From: Haematobia irritans
Lineage: Eukaryota; Arthropoda; Insecta; Diptera; Muscidae
Direction of reading: 5' to 3'
DNA length: 64,000 nucleotides
Assembly: GCF_050003625.1 (NCBI RefSeq)
Contig: NC_134398.1
Coordinates: 95,193,674 to 95,257,673, forward strand
Below the pieces are notes generated by a model. That model was not told where the DNA came from. It ran no database searches and saw only the letters and a program-made list of their open reading frames with translations. Shown in pieces: positions 12,227-23,600 of this stretch; position 1 is the stretch's first letter; each line of letters opens with the position of its first letter. The translations under genes and the position numbers were made by a program.

Positions 12227-13898
12227 ACCATAGGGTGTATTAACTTTGTCATTCCGTTGGTAACACATCGAAATATTGCTCTAAGACCCCATAAAGTATA
12301 TATATTCTGGGTTGTGGTGAAATTCTGAGTCGATCAAAGAATGCCCGTCCGTCTGTTGAAATCACGCTAACTTCCGAACGAAACAAGCTATCGTCTTGAA
12401 ACTTTTCACAAGTAGTTGTCATTGATGTAGGTCGGATGGTATTGAAAATGGCCATATCGGACCACTTTTACGTATAGCCCCCATATAAACGAATCCCCAG
12501 ATTTGACCTCCGGAGCCTAGGAGGAGCAAAATTCAACCGATTAGTTTGGAATTTGGTACGTGGTGTTAAAAACCATGCAAAAATTGGTCTATATCGGTCC
12601 ATATTATATATAGCCCCCATATAAACCGACCCTCAGATTTGATCTCCAGAACCTCTTGAAGGATCAAAATACATCCGGTCCACAATTACATATAGCCGCC
12701 ATATAGATCGATTCCCAGATTTGACATCCGGAAACTCTTGGAGGAGCACAATTCGTTTGAAATTTGGTACATTGTGTTAGTATATGGCCGCTAACAGCTA
12801 TGCAAAAATTGGTCCTTATCGGTGTTTAGTTATATATAGCCGATGGCCAATCACACAAAAATTGGTCCATATCGCTAAAAATAATCTACCAAAATTTTAT
12901 TTCTATAGAAAATTATGTCAAAATTTTTTACTATAGAAATTTTTTTAAAAATTTTATACTATAGAAAGTTGTCAAAATTTTATTTCCATAGAAAACTTTG
13001 TCAAAATTTTATTTCTATAGAAAATTTTGTCAAAATGTTATTTATATAGAAAATTTTGTCAAAATTTTATTTCTATACATTTTTTTCCAAGTTTTATTTC
13101 TATAGAAAATTTTGTCCAAGTTTTATTTCTATAGGAAATTTTGTCAATATTGTATTTCTATAGAATATTTTATCAAAATTTTATTACTATAGAAAGTTTT
13201 GTCAAAATTTTATTTCTATAGAAATTTTTGTCAAAATTTTATTTTTATAGAAAATTTTGTCAAAATGTTATTTCTATAGAAAATTTTGTCAAAATGTTAT
13301 TTATATAGAAAATTTTGTCAAAATTTTATTTCTATAAATTTTTTTCCAAGTTTTCTTTCTATAAGAAATTTTGTCCAAGTTTTATTTCTATAAGAAATTT
13401 TGTCCAAGTTTTATTTCTATAAGAAATTTTTTTTCAAAATTTTATTTCTATAGGGAGTACAATTAATAGTATAAATTTCATTGAAATCGATTCAGATTTA
13501 CATATCGCTCCCATATATATCTGTCGCCCGATTTAGATTCATATAACTGCCGGAGACCAAATTTTCATTTCGATTTACTTGAAATTTTGCCCTGAAAATA
13601 GATTTAAGATTTTTGCATTTTGTACCAAATTTAGTTCAAATTGGTATAAATTTTGATATAGCTCCCATATATACGCCTGATTTGGTAGATATGGTATGGG
13701 GAAATATGGTATGGTGTCAAATTTTATCCAAGTCGGTTCAGATTTAGTTAAAGCGCCATATATTCTTCCGATTAAGGAAAAAATGGCACAACGTAGCTCC
13801 CAACAAATTTGCAGGAGTGGAGATGACAACAACAATTTTGGACTGCACAGTGGTGAAGGGTATAAAATAGTCGGCCCCTCCCGACTTTGCTAACTTCT
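12227..13898 (+). repeat. F1 repeat, left copy
   Basis: Repeat running from TATACCCTCC (12227) to GGGTATAAAA (about 13858) and on to about 13898. It holds modules of about 130-150 bp containing TATAGCCCCCATATAAAC, CCCAGATTTGA and TGCAAAAATTGGTC, plus a 29-bp tandem array at 12885-13455. An inverted copy lies at 30217-31556, and degraded pieces occur at about 18.5 and 20.3 kb. Classification is unresolved: I see no transposase or terminal repeat. Its rightmost part resembles the end of family F2. Confidence 0.7.
12885..13455 (+). repeat. 29-bp tandem array
   Basis: About 19 copies of a degenerate 29-bp unit containing ATTTCTATAGAAAATTTTGT. The same unit is found inverted at 30240-30715 within the partner F1 copy. 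It appears to be an integral minisatellite of the F1 repeat. Confidence 0.85.
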
Positions 13899-13954
13899 TT
13901 TTAAATAATTTTATAAATTATCAAAAAGTTTTTGTCGTCAGTTCCCTTATTACC

Positions 13955-14102
13955 TTAAATCCTTGTCATTGAGCTTAACATGGAATCGGACAGCACTCAG
14001 TGATAAGAGAGAAGTTCACCACTGTGGTATCACAATGGACTGAATAGTCTAAGTGAGCCTGATACATCGGGCTGCCACATAACCTAACCTAACCTAACCT
14101 AT
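13955..14102 (+). mobile_element. Short LINE-tail/SINE-like element with (TAACC)n end
   Basis: Ends TCGGGCTGCCAC followed by four TAACC repeats. The last 80 bp or so match the 3' end of the LINE at 34264-36126, including GTGGTATCACAATGGACTG. A related copy is at 29020-29167. It could be a severely 5'-truncated LINE or a SINE sharing the LINE 3' end. Confidence 0.65.
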
Positions 14103-14223
14103 TACCTTAAATCTATAAACCGGAATTAATAAGCAACAACATTGCATTAAAATCTTAGTGTCAATATATTTATATTCATTATAATTTCGGTTTATTTTCA
14201 AAAGTCAATGTTGCACTCCGTTT

Positions 14224-14508
14224 TTATACCCTGCGCCACACTGTGGAACAGGGTATTATAAGTTAGTGCATATGTTTGATACACCCAGAAGGAGGCGAGA
14301 TAGACACATGGTGTCTTTGGCAAAAATGCTCAGGGTGGGCTCCTGAGTCGATATAGCTATGTCCGTCTGTCCGTGAACACATTTTTGTAATCAAAGTCTA
14401 GGTCGCAGTTGTAGTCCAATCGACTTCAAATTTGGCACAAGTATGTGTTTTGGCTCAGATCTACCCTATTGATTTTGGAAGAAATCGGTTCAAATTTAGA
14501 TATAGCTC

Positions 14509-14510
<2 letters not shown>
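14224..14510 (+). repeat. F2 repeat head, truncated at (TA)n
   Basis: Begins TATACCCTGCGCCACACTG, with a short inverted pair (ACCCTG/CAGGGT), and runs to TATAGCTCCCATATATAT, where it passes into a (TA)n tract and the scaffold gap. Another copy at 58444 also runs into (TA)n, and a longer degraded copy lies at 16405-17070. Not classified. Confidence 0.65.

Positions 14511-14590
<80 letters not shown>
14511..14590. repeat. (TA)n microsatellite at scaffold gap
   Basis: TA repeats of at least 80 bp that run directly into the 100-N gap. They probably caused the assembly break. Confidence 0.95.
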
Positions 14591-14690
14591 NNNNNNNNNN
14601 NNNNNNNNNNNNNNNNNNNNNNNNNNNNNNNNNNNNNNNNNNNNNNNNNNNNNNNNNNNNNNNNNNNNNNNNNNNNNNNNNNNNNNNNNN
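14591..14690. other. Assembly gap (100 N)
   Basis: Exactly 100 N, a conventional placeholder for a gap of unknown size. Order and orientation of sequence left of it (1-14590) relative to the right depend on scaffolding evidence not visible here. Confidence 1.
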
Positions 14691-15074
14691 AAAATAGTCG
14701 AGCTATTAACTATTTTTCAATTCAATTTCTATTTATTTCGTAATACAAAACCAATGAACCGATGTACAAATTCGTTATTACAACCTTTACTCTTTGAACA
14801 CCAATTGTAAACATTACGACTTTTTAGCACAGTAAAGAAAAGTAACAACAAATTTTTTGATTTTCACCTGCGAAACACCAGCGTAGAAAAGTTTATTTCA
14901 ATAGTCGGATTGTTTGTTCGCTTTCTGCAGTTAATTTTGGTTTTTAAAATAATTAATTCTAAACTAAATTTTACTCAATTGATGCGTGCGTTTGTGTCCA
15001 AATTTAACAAGAATACGTAAATTCTCGATAATACTATAGTATATATACAGTTTACCTGTATAATACAGAGTATA
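14691..15074. other. No recognised feature
   Basis: AT-rich sequence after the gap, without convincing open frames or repeats matching elsewhere in the window. TA at 15073-15074 precedes the next element. Confidence 0.4.
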
Positions 15075-15460
15075 CACAGAAAAAGGTAAACTGTACTATA
15101 GGTAGAATTTAATACCCTGGAGTACTTTTTAACTACACTTCACGAAATTACATCCTCTCATAGAAGAAAAATGAACTAAAATTAACGAACAAAAACCATG
15201 ACCTTTTAACCATAAAGTAATTCGTTCTTACTATTTTTGCGGGAATCATATGAAAATTTTCTTCTGAATTAGTTCATATTGAACTTATATGTACGGTCAA
15301 TGAACTATATACCTAAATTTAGTTCATAAAACTTGAGACAAAAACGGAAAATTTCATTGGGCTGTAGAAAATTTGGAAAAAAATAAACAATTTATTTACA
15401 AACAAATATTTTTGTGCAATAAAAATAAGTTAAATTTAGCGTTAGTTTAACTACGTAATT
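15075..15460 (+). mobile_element. MITE-like element with CACAGAAAAAGG end
   Basis: After TA, the sequence begins CACAGAAAAAGGTAAACTG, like the FamI and MITE-A termini, and contains four occurrences of the motif TTTAGTTCAT or its complement. The right end could not be fixed; the coordinate is approximate. Confidence 0.45.
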
Positions 15461-15483
15461 TAATTCTTTAATATATGTCCATA

Positions 15484-15690
15484 CTAAACATTTAATGTGC
15501 ATTATTTCGAAGACCACCTTTTTAATATAAATTAATTAAACATGAATCACCCTGTAGTTAGATGAATTTAATTCTACTTCTTGGAAATATGTGTTAGCTT
15601 TTGTTTTTGAAACTATTCTATAAATAGAACACATGCTTGTATGTATTTGTATACAAATACACATAATTATGTATGAATGGTGAACAAAGT
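15484..15690 (+). repeat. Unclassified repeat (paired with 24.62 kb)
   Basis: Matches 24620-24800 in the same orientation, for example TTAATGTGCATTATTTCGAA and ATGAATCACCCTGTAGTT. No coding content. Confidence 0.7.
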
Positions 15691-15714
15691 CATATTTGGT
15701 TAGCAGTACGGATG

Positions 15715-15800
15715 TTGGCTATGTGGCTCAGTGCATAATACTCGCGTTTTGAAAACTGATGGTACGTGGTTCGATCCTCCGTCCGGGGTGCAGTGTAAAT
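15715..15800 (+). mobile_element. tRNA-like SINE fragment
   Basis: TGGCTCAGTG (15724-15733) resembles a pol III A box and GGTTCGATCC (15768-15777) a B box. No full cloverleaf with a paired acceptor stem is apparent, so a SINE head or decayed tRNA is more likely than a working tRNA gene. Confidence 0.5.
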
Positions 15801-15842
15801 TTTTTTTGAAATTATGAATTCTAATAAATATTTCTAAATTGT

Positions 15843-16404
15843 TTGTATATTGAGAAGATAAAGTGCAAAATGGGTCATGCAGATACAAAATGTTTCAAAT
15901 CTTCTTCCCCTCCATACGCGGTGGAAATTACTTTTCTTTTGTTACAAAACTGGTATTGGTTCATTTTTATTTTGGATCATACCAACAGCCAACGATCACA
16001 TATAATGACTTATTTTCATATAGTGAGACATATTTCATCCAAAAGTACAGTTAAAATTGTATACTCAGACAGTCTTTTTCGTCCATGTATATCTGATATA
16101 TCGACTGCTTCATTCAAAGTACGCTAAGTCTAAAAAGTGAATTTTACAGGAAGCAAGTTCAAAGTTTTGTTTTTGAAATTTCTCAAACCCCGTATAAGAT
16201 AGAAATACCCTTGTTTTCGGTCTTAAAATCATATTTATTATAGTTTTTTTAGTATTTACGATCTCAAAATAATGATAATAGAACATGGCTAAAAATTACT
16301 TAGACCACTTTAACCGAACAAAGCCTTTTGATCGTTTTACATTGAATATTTTTTAAAACTTTAGTCATAGGCTAATTAATTAAACAATATTAATCATAAC
16401 TTTT
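15843..16404. other. No recognised feature
   Basis: AT-rich sequence with short open frames (such as 15843-16127) but no motif, splice context or match elsewhere in the window. Confidence 0.4.
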
Positions 16405-17070
16405 GATAGAAGTGTAGTGCATATGTTTGTAACAACTAAATGTTGGCGAGATAGACACATGGGGTATTGGTCCCTGAGTCGATGTCCCTCTGTCCGTGCG
16501 TCTGTCTGTGAACACATTTTTGTAATAAAAGTCCAGGTCGCAATTTTATTCTAATCGACTGACACAAGTTTCTGTTTTGGATCAAAATAGGACACTATTG
16601 ATCGGTTCAGATTTAAATATAGCTCCCATATATATCTTTCACCCGATATGGACTTAACATATTTATATATAAGCTAGAGTTTTACTTGAAATTTTGCACA
16701 AGGAGTACAATTAGCATTATACTCTAGGGTGCTACATTTGATTGAAATCGTTTGAGATTTAGATATAGCTCCCATATTATTGTTTTTCCGAATTGGGTTA
16801 ATATAGCCAAAATACCCCCATTTCCTTATAAAATCGGCACTGCAAATGTAAAAATGAGTAAAAATCAACTTTTCCTATACCTCTAATACATATCTTTCGA
16901 TTAATAAATCGTAAATTAAGTTTTTCGAAATTGCATAAAAATGTCTGTAGATTTAAAAAAATTCCAATTGGGAGCATATACCATTGGGTATATAACGCAA
17001 CTAAGGATTTGAGATGGTATCGAAAATATGGATCCACAAAGTGGTGTGTATAATATAGACTTTACTTACT
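16405..17070 (+). repeat. F2 repeat, degraded copy
   Basis: Shares with the head at 14224 the stretches GCGAGATAGACACATG, GTCCGT...GTCTGT and GAACACATTTTTGTAAT, then several TATAGCTCCCATAT modules. It ends near a degraded GGTATAATATAG-type terminus. No coding content. Confidence 0.6.
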
Positions 17071-18300
17071 TGTTATGGACTAACAAAATGCTTTTAGGTT
17101 TCTAAATTGAGGCAACTCGCATAAAAGTTGCGACGTTTATATCATCAAATCGGGAAATTTGGCTATATGGGGCAGTACAAAAACATATACCAATGTAAAG
17201 TTTTTTCCAATCGACTTAATCGACTTTTATTCCAATATACTAAAAATTTCAGCAGCATAGAACCCTTTTGATTTTGAAAGAAATCGCCTCAATGTATCTC
17301 CCACACTCAAAAAAAAAAAGCATGCCCGTTTCTAAAGATTTTGTCTTTACTTTAACAATTTTGGTATTGATTCCGAACCAAAGAACCGGAGCATACAAGT
17401 AAAGATACTTTTAAGACACAATTGTCTTTTAAATTTGGGTTTTGTGTACTTGCTTCTAGGAAGCAAATTTTAATTTTTTTTGTTTTTTCCTTCATATGCT
17501 ATCGAACTCCTTTAAAATTGTTAATAATTGTTACTTGTGCATACCAGATTTTATATAAATCAAAATATCATTGAAATTTGTATAACTTTTCACATATTGT
17601 CAGTATACATAAAAATAATTTAATTGTTGAAAAACTTCTACCAAAAGATACCAAAATTTGAATAAACGGTTTCACAAGTTTAAATCAAGATTGGTTTTTT
17701 TCAACAAAAATCGAGTTAACGACAACTTTATTTTCCACATTCAGACTCGACTTCCAGTAGAAATTAGGCTATGTTTCAAGTAAAAAACGTCTTTAAAATA
17801 AAGTGTTGAAAATCATGTCCTATTTTTGAACGATTTTTTGCTTTGTAGTGAAGATGCAAAAAGACAACAAATTTGAAGACAATTTCATTAATTTTAAAGA
17901 ATTTTTATGAATTATTAAAGTCAAGTTGACGTTAGCCCTAAAATTTTTTCTTTCATGTTATGATACCCATTTTGAAGTCAAATCACTTAATTATAAGGAC
18001 AATACGACTTCAAAGAAAAGTTGATCGACTTTTGGACAAGGAAAAAAAACTTTATATTAGAGAAATGTGTCTTCTAAACTAAGCAAAATTTGCATTCGTA
18101 TTTTAAGGACATGAAACCTTTGACTTCACGACAATATTTTTTCAGTGCATATATCGCCCGATATGCACTTATATGGCCCTAGAATGTAGGTTTTTGTCGT
18201 GATTTTCTTTAAATCTTGCACAAGGAGTACAATTGATAGTATGTATCAAATTTGATTGAAATCAGTCCACATTTAGACATAGCTCCAACATATAATTGAA
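17071..18300 (+). repeat. F2 fragment split by MITE-B1
   Basis: The flanks 17071-17303 and 18148-18300 are continuous F2-type sequence (AATCGACTT..., CCCATATATCGCCCGATATG) interrupted by a MITE at 17304-18147. Joining the flanks restores the F2 module wording, so the insertion is younger than this F2 copy. Confidence 0.6.
17304..18147 (+). mobile_element. MITE-B copy 1
   Basis: 844 bp with ends CACTCAAAAAAAAAAAGCAT and CGACAATATTTTTTCAGTG. Internal landmarks shared with other copies are CAAAGATTTTGTCTTTACTT, GACTCGACTTCCAGTAGAAA and AGTCAAGTTGAC. The flanking dinucleotide is CA on both sides rather than the TA seen at copies 3 and 4. No transposase. Confidence 0.75.
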
Positions 18301-19324
18301 GTGGCCTCATTCAAAGACATATGACTTAGCGGGCGTATGCGAATTCAAAAATTTCCTGCCCTAAATTTAAAGAAAAATGTTTTAAAGCAAAGATTATTTT
18401 CTGTTAGTTAAAATTTGGAGCCGAACATGTTTTTCTCGGTGTAAGCTTCATATATTCTTGATTTTTGTCTACTTGGAGATCAAGGCCAAAGATGGGGTAT
18501 GCCGGTTCATGTTTTGATATAGCCCCCATATAAACCTAAATTGCATGCAATTGGAAATATAGGGGTATTTATGTCCATAAATAGATGGACGAAATATGGT
18601 TTATATCGGTCCATGGTTTAGTATAGACCACATATGTATCGATCCCCTGATTTGACTTCCTTGGCTTCCAGACACCTCAATTTGTATCCGATTTGTATGA
18701 AATCTGGAGGTATGTTGGACCCTCCAATGGTCAGAATGGTGATGTGCATCGATCCATGTCGTGGTATAGCCCCCATAAAGGACCACCTCCGCATTTAACA
18801 TATGGGTCTTCCAGAAAACGTAATTTTTAGGACTGTTTAAGAGCTGAAATATAATAATAGGATATCTCAAAGTTGGTTTATATCGAAAAGGGTTTGATAT
18901 AATCCTGATATTCGGCAGTCTCCCGAATTAACTACTTTAAGGGGGTAGAAGGCGCACGGATCCATAATGTCCTTTGAATAATAAGTTCATGTGAAATGGA
19001 ATTCGTGCCACATAATATAAAAAGCAATATAAAAACCAATTTATTAAAACAAATCTATTTTGATCATTAAACCCAGTTTTTTTTTAATCCTTAATAATTT
19101 TTTCTTAATAAATATTTTTTTTAACTTTAATGTATTTATAAACTTATTGTATTCATGAATTTATCTTCAATCTGGCTTACCATAGCTGAATAAATACGTA
19201 AATAAAAGGTCAGTCGAAAATATGGAAAGTTCGCTTTTATCTGATAAAAATTTGGACGCCTTGATATTATTACTTAAATCAAAGAATAAAAGGATTACCA
19301 CAGGTGTACGAAAATTCACCTAAT
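18301..19324. other. Decayed repeat relics
   Basis: 18301-18450 resembles the end of a MITE-C-type element (TTTTCTCGGTGTA). 18480-18960 holds degraded F1 modules (TATAGCCCCCATATAAAC). 18961-19324 is AT-rich with nothing recognised. Confidence 0.5.
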
Positions 19325-19578
19325 CCAACCTAATCCCTAAAATGTTTTGCTGAGTAAGATAGTGATATAAAATGGCTTTTCTATTTATTGTTGTCATAAT
19401 ATTTTCTTCACAATGTTGAGATGAACTATAATTGAATTAAAGTAAATTGGTTAAATGGCGCTGTAGATTGTTATTACTTAAAATATTTAAAAAATCCCGA
19501 AAATTTCAGGATCCCGGGATTCAATATTTTCAAATTCCGAATCCTGGGATTTTTAAAAATCGATCCCGAATGACAGCA
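19325..19578 (-). mobile_element. hAT non-autonomous element relic
   Basis: Matches the left segment of the hAT element at 25237 in reverse and the one at 29828 in the same orientation (TTTTGCTGAGTAAGATA, GGCGCTGTAGATTGTTATTA). It ends in GATCCCGGGATT and AATGACAGCAT, a degraded hAT terminus. The other end is missing. Confidence 0.65.
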
Positions 19579-19663
19579 TAATAGAAATAAAAATTTTGAA
19601 TAGAAATAAAAATTTAACAAAATTTTCTATCGAAGTAATTTTTTTCCAAATTTTTAACTATTA

Positions 19664-20172
19664 CACTCAAAAAAAGGTTACTTGGATCCAAAGATTTTGA
19701 CCTTCCCTTAAGGATTTTGGTATTGATTCCGAGCCAAAGATGCGGCTTCTTTAAAAGAAAGACATTTTTTAGCGACCTATCTGGCTTTAAATCTAGGACC
19801 AATAAAATTTAAATTAGAATACAGATCTCACGTACAAACAAACGCCAGTTTAAAAATCCAAATTATAACGGATACTTCAAAGTAAACAATGTTTTCTTAA
19901 AACTTTAAATCAAAGATGTTAACCCCCAAAAAAAGTCTTAGTCTATATCTGAATCGTTGTTATCATAAATCTAAAGTTTCAGTTAATTTAAGGACAATTT
20001 CTTTAAATCAAAAATGTGTTTCTTTACTTTCAGGAAAATAAACCTTAGTTCGAACTTTAACGGAGGGACGCAAATTTACAAAATTTGTGTCCTAAATTCA
20101 ATGGAAAAAATTGATAATTAACATTTCATCATTTTAAAGAAATTTAATATCACGTTAAAATTTTGTTCAGTG
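19664..20172 (+). mobile_element. MITE-C copy 1
   Basis: 509 bp flanked by TA (19662-19663 and 20173-20174), with ends CACTCAAAAAAAGGTTACTT and, reverse complemented, CACTGAACAAAATTTTAACG. It shares the phrase GGTATTGATTCCGAGCCAAA with MITE-B, so the two families are related. No coding content. Confidence 0.75.
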
Positions 20173-20269
20173 TACATAATTTAATTTGGAAAAAATGGTC
20201 CGCTGGTACGAATTTTGGTCCAATTGTGATAAAATGTTGGTCCAAACTAAAACTTCCTTATGGCAACGC

Positions 20270-21090
20270 TGTTGAGGGGTCTATAAATAATGTTGAACAG
20301 ATATGAACCAATGTTTGAGCGGAATTAGAGAGCCAAATGTGAAATATGGGTGTCGGCTTACCTTGGGGATGTTTATAAATATGCACTGACATGGACCAAT
20401 ATTTGCTTGGTTGTTAGAGACCATATACTTACACAATGTGCACAATTTCAACCGAGATGAAATTTTGCTCCATATACGCCATATAGTAACACCACACTCA
20501 AAAACAAAGCATGTCCTGTTCCAAAGATTTTGTCTTTATTTTAAAAATTTTGGTATTGATTCCGAGCCAAAGAAACAAGAATACAAGTAAGGATACTTTT
20601 AAGACACAAATTTTAATTTTTCGTTTTTTTTTCAACTTTTTTTCTTCATATGCTATCAAAGTCATTTAAAAATGAGTTAACGACAATTTTATTTTCCAAA
20701 TTCAGACTCGACTTCCAGTAGAAATTATGCTGTATTTCAAGTAAAAACGTCTTTAAAATAAAGTGTTGAAAAACATGTCCTATTTTTAAACGAATTTTTG
20801 CTTTGTTGTCAAGTTGACCTTAGCCCAAAAATGTTTTCTTGCATGTTATGATAACAATTTTTAATCAAATCACTTAATTATAAGGACAATACGACTTCAT
20901 TGAAAAGTTTATCGACTTTTGGACGAGAAAAAATGCTTTATATTAGAGAAATGCGTCTTCCATGCAAAGCAAAATTTGCATTCGTCTTTTAAGGACATGA
21001 AATCTTTGGCCTCACGACAATATTTTTTTCAGTGCACATGTACAACTTCAACCGGATCAGAAGAAATTTGAACCTCCAGAAAGCTCCGGA
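20270..21090 (+). repeat. F1 module relic split by MITE-B2
   Basis: 20270-20494 and 21035-21090 carry F1-type wording (GGACCAATATTTGC, GTTGTTAGAGACCATATACT, AACTTCAACCGGATCAG), interrupted by the MITE at 20495-21034. Confidence 0.55.
20495..21034 (+). mobile_element. MITE-B copy 2
   Basis: 540 bp, a shorter MITE-B with an internal deletion. Ends are CACTCAAAAACAAAGCATGT and ACGACAATATTTTTTTCAGTG (last 20 bases shared). As for copy 1, the flanks are CA rather than TA. Confidence 0.75.
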
Positions 21091-21570
21091 AAAAACTGTT
21101 CGGAATAGAAATGTAGTCGAAAAACGAAAAAATCGGTGATTTCGGTCATTTTTTCAATATTTCTGCGAATTTGAGAATGAAGATGAAAATTTTCCGAACT
21201 AATGTATTCAGCATATTTGTTGGCCGTGTCAAGAGCTACAACTTTGCTAAACACATCAAAAACGAATTCACAGCATTTTTGGAGATATGGCCATCCAAAA
21301 ATTGCAAAAAAGTGCCCAAAGAATTTGGCGACTTAATTTTAGAGGCTCATAAACGACGAACGGCAACCAATCTAGAAAAATCCAGAAATTACTTTTCTGC
21401 TCTCATCGAGTACTTTCGGCTGGTATAAGTGAATTTTTGAAAGTAGAATTTTGCGTCACAGTGTTATACAGAATCACACGAGTACTCATCTAGACTGACT
21501 TTTCTCCCATTTTGATCAAAGGGCTTTCTTATTGTCTTATACGGTTTTACTCGATTATTGTTACTGAAAA
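21091..21570. other. Unrecognised segment with a short open frame
   Basis: Contains an 85-codon open frame at 21171-21428 (starts MRMKMKIFRTNVFS) with slightly higher GC than its surroundings. I recognise no domain and no splice or promoter context. From about 21480 the sequence matches 24790-24890 (TTTCTCCCATTTTGA). Confidence 0.35.
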
Positions 21571-21573
21571 CTA

Positions 21574-22709
21574 GACCCAAAAAAATCCACCATCAAAGAA
21601 AACGTACACTGAAAAAAATATTGTCGTGAGGTCAAAGATTTCATGTCTTTAAAATACGAATGCAAATTTAGCTTAGCATAGAAGAAGCATTTCTCGAATA
21701 TAAAGTTTTTTTCCTTGTCTAAAAGTTGATAAACTTTTCAATGAAGTCGTATTGTCCTTACAATTGACTTGACTTAAAAATGGCTATCATAACATGAAAG
21801 AAAAAATTTTAGGGCTAATGTCAACTTGACTTAAATAATTCATAAAAATTCTTTAAAATTAATGAAATTGTCTTCAAATTTGTTGTCTTTTTGCATCTTC
21901 ACTACAAAGCAAAAAATCGTTCAAAAATAGGACATGATTTTCAACACTTTATTTTAAAGACGTTTTTTACTTGAAACATAGCCTAATTTCTACTGGAAGT
22001 CGAGTCTGAATGTGGAAAATAAAGTTGTCGTTAACTCGATTTTAAAGGACTTCGATAGCATATGAAGGAAAAAACAAAAAAAAATAAAATTTGCTTCCTA
22101 GAAGCAAGTACACACAACCCAAATTTAAAAGACAATTGTGTCTTAAAAGTATCCTTATTTGTATTCTCCGCTTCTTTGGCACGGAATCAATGCCAACATT
22201 TTTAAAGTAAAGACAAAATCTTTGGAACCGGGCATGCTTTTTTTCAGTGTAGGTCTATATTAGAAAAGTTTAACTAGAATATTTTAGAAACTGCACCATT
22301 ATACAACTTTTGCCAAATTGAAGATAATTTAATATAAATAAAACATTTTTTCTGTTGTTCATTAAAGTTTCATTTGGAAAACAATTGGAATTAAAGATTT
22401 GAAATACATATGTCTTTAGCGCTATATGATGTTCTAGAGAAGCCAACTTAAGTAAAATTTAATCATTTTTTAAACTTATGAAAATTATTATGATAATATG
22501 AACTATTTTCATATTTAGTAAAATTGTGTACATCATTTGTATAAAACTTTTTTGTTCTCATTTTTAGTTCACGTCTAAAAGTAAGCAAAAAATAATTAAA
22601 ACATTTTCTCACATTCGGCAATAAATATTGAACTAAAATAAACTGATTTTCCTGAACTAAAATTTAATTAAACCGGCTATAGGAAATTCCGTTGTATTTT
22701 TTCTGGGCG
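21574..22709 (+). mobile_element. MITE-D with nested MITE-B
   Basis: Flanked by TA (21572-21573 and 22710-22711), with ends GACCCAAAAAAATCCACC and, reverse complemented, CGCCCAGAAAAAATACAAC. It contains the TTTTAGTTCA motif near 22560 and 22640. MITE-B copy 3 has inserted 33 bp from its left end. A truncated sister element starts near 24872 in the same flanking repeat. Confidence 0.6.
21607..22249 (-). mobile_element. MITE-B copy 3, inverted
   Basis: 643 bp, reverse orientation, flanked by TA at 21605-21606 and 22250-22251. Termini are CACTGAAAAAAATATTGTCG and GGGCATGCTTTTTTTCAGTG. Nested in MITE-D. Confidence 0.85.
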
Positions 22710-22869
22710 TACGCAAACATAACTACCCAGCAAAAAGGCTTCTAAAATTTTACATGAGCTTGTCATAGAATGGAAGTACTATTTTGCGCTGCTGTTGAAG
22801 TTGTACTCTGGTAGTTCATTTGAATGAAGAAATAAAAAAATTGTCTAATTTTTACAATTTGAAAAAAGT

Positions 22870-22945
22870 TTTCCAACCCCACCGAGGGTCGAACCTGGAT
22901 CTGGTGCTCCTTAACAGAAAGCCTTAACATACTAAGCCACAAAAA
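22870..22945 (-). mobile_element. tRNA-like SINE fragment, minus strand
   Basis: On the minus strand, TGGCTTAGTATG (22939-22928) and GGTTCGACCC (22895-22886) resemble pol III A and B boxes at tRNA spacing. It sits next to a perfect hairpin (22964-23025), possibly part of the same unit. Confidence 0.5.
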
Positions 22946-22963
22946 ACATCGAACACTTATAAC

Positions 22964-23025
22964 CGAAACGTCAACTCAAATGCTTGTAGTACGAACATAC
23001 TACAAGCATTTGAGTTGACGTTTCG
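22964..23025. repeat. Perfect 28-bp hairpin
   Basis: Two perfect 28-bp arms (22964-22991 and 22998-23025) around a 6-base loop CGAACA. The left arm starts CGAAACGTCAACTCAAATGC. No mismatches, so the structure is young or conserved. Confidence 0.9.
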
Positions 23026-23189
23026 TTTACGGCATCAAAGCATAATATTATAACTACTTCTCCAGTAGTTCTTTATTATTATGAACAAATATACGGTTCT
23101 TAGGTAAATTCTGCAAAATCGGCAGAAACATTTGTTTGGGAACTACATCTAAGTATAAATCAACGATATTTTGAAGGTTTGGTTGATAG

Positions 23190-23600
23190 CACAAAAGATT
23201 GCTGTTTACCAAATTTGCGATCAGTTAATAAAAAAGGGAGCTATATGTAAATCTGAACCGATTTCAATGAAATTTTGACCACTTGAAAAGTATTTTTGAG
23301 GTAAAATTCGCGACGATCGGTTAGAAAATAAGCGTTTGTTGAAATCGGGCAATACATATATATGTAAAAAATAAATAGCAATCAATAGAGCAAAGAAAAC
23401 ACCATGTACCGAATTTAATCAAAATCGATTAAAAATTGCAGCCGGAATCCTGCAACATGACGGACGGATATCAACTACTAGATCGACTCAGGAGGTGATT
23501 CTGAGTCGATCGGATATATTTTCAATATCTCTGGCAGGACAGATCAAAATTATTAAACCCTGACCACTATGTGGGCTAAGGCATAAAAATTAAAGAAAGC
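23190..23600 (-). repeat. F2-like repeat relic, inverted
   Basis: Reads on the minus strand as F2-type modules: GGGAGCTATATGTAAATCTG and CTGAGTCGATC on plus, with ACCACTATGTGG near 23560 as the degraded head. From 23601 to 24019 I see nothing definite. Confidence 0.5.

Noticed and set aside
15715..15800. Functional tRNA gene
   Set aside because: A and B boxes are present, but acceptor and anticodon stems do not pair convincingly; a SINE head or tRNA relic is more likely. The same applies to 12003-12088 and 22870-22945.
21171..21428. 85-codon open frame as a host gene
   Set aside because: No recognised domain, no splice sites in frame, and flanked by repeat relics; listed only as an unrecognised segment.
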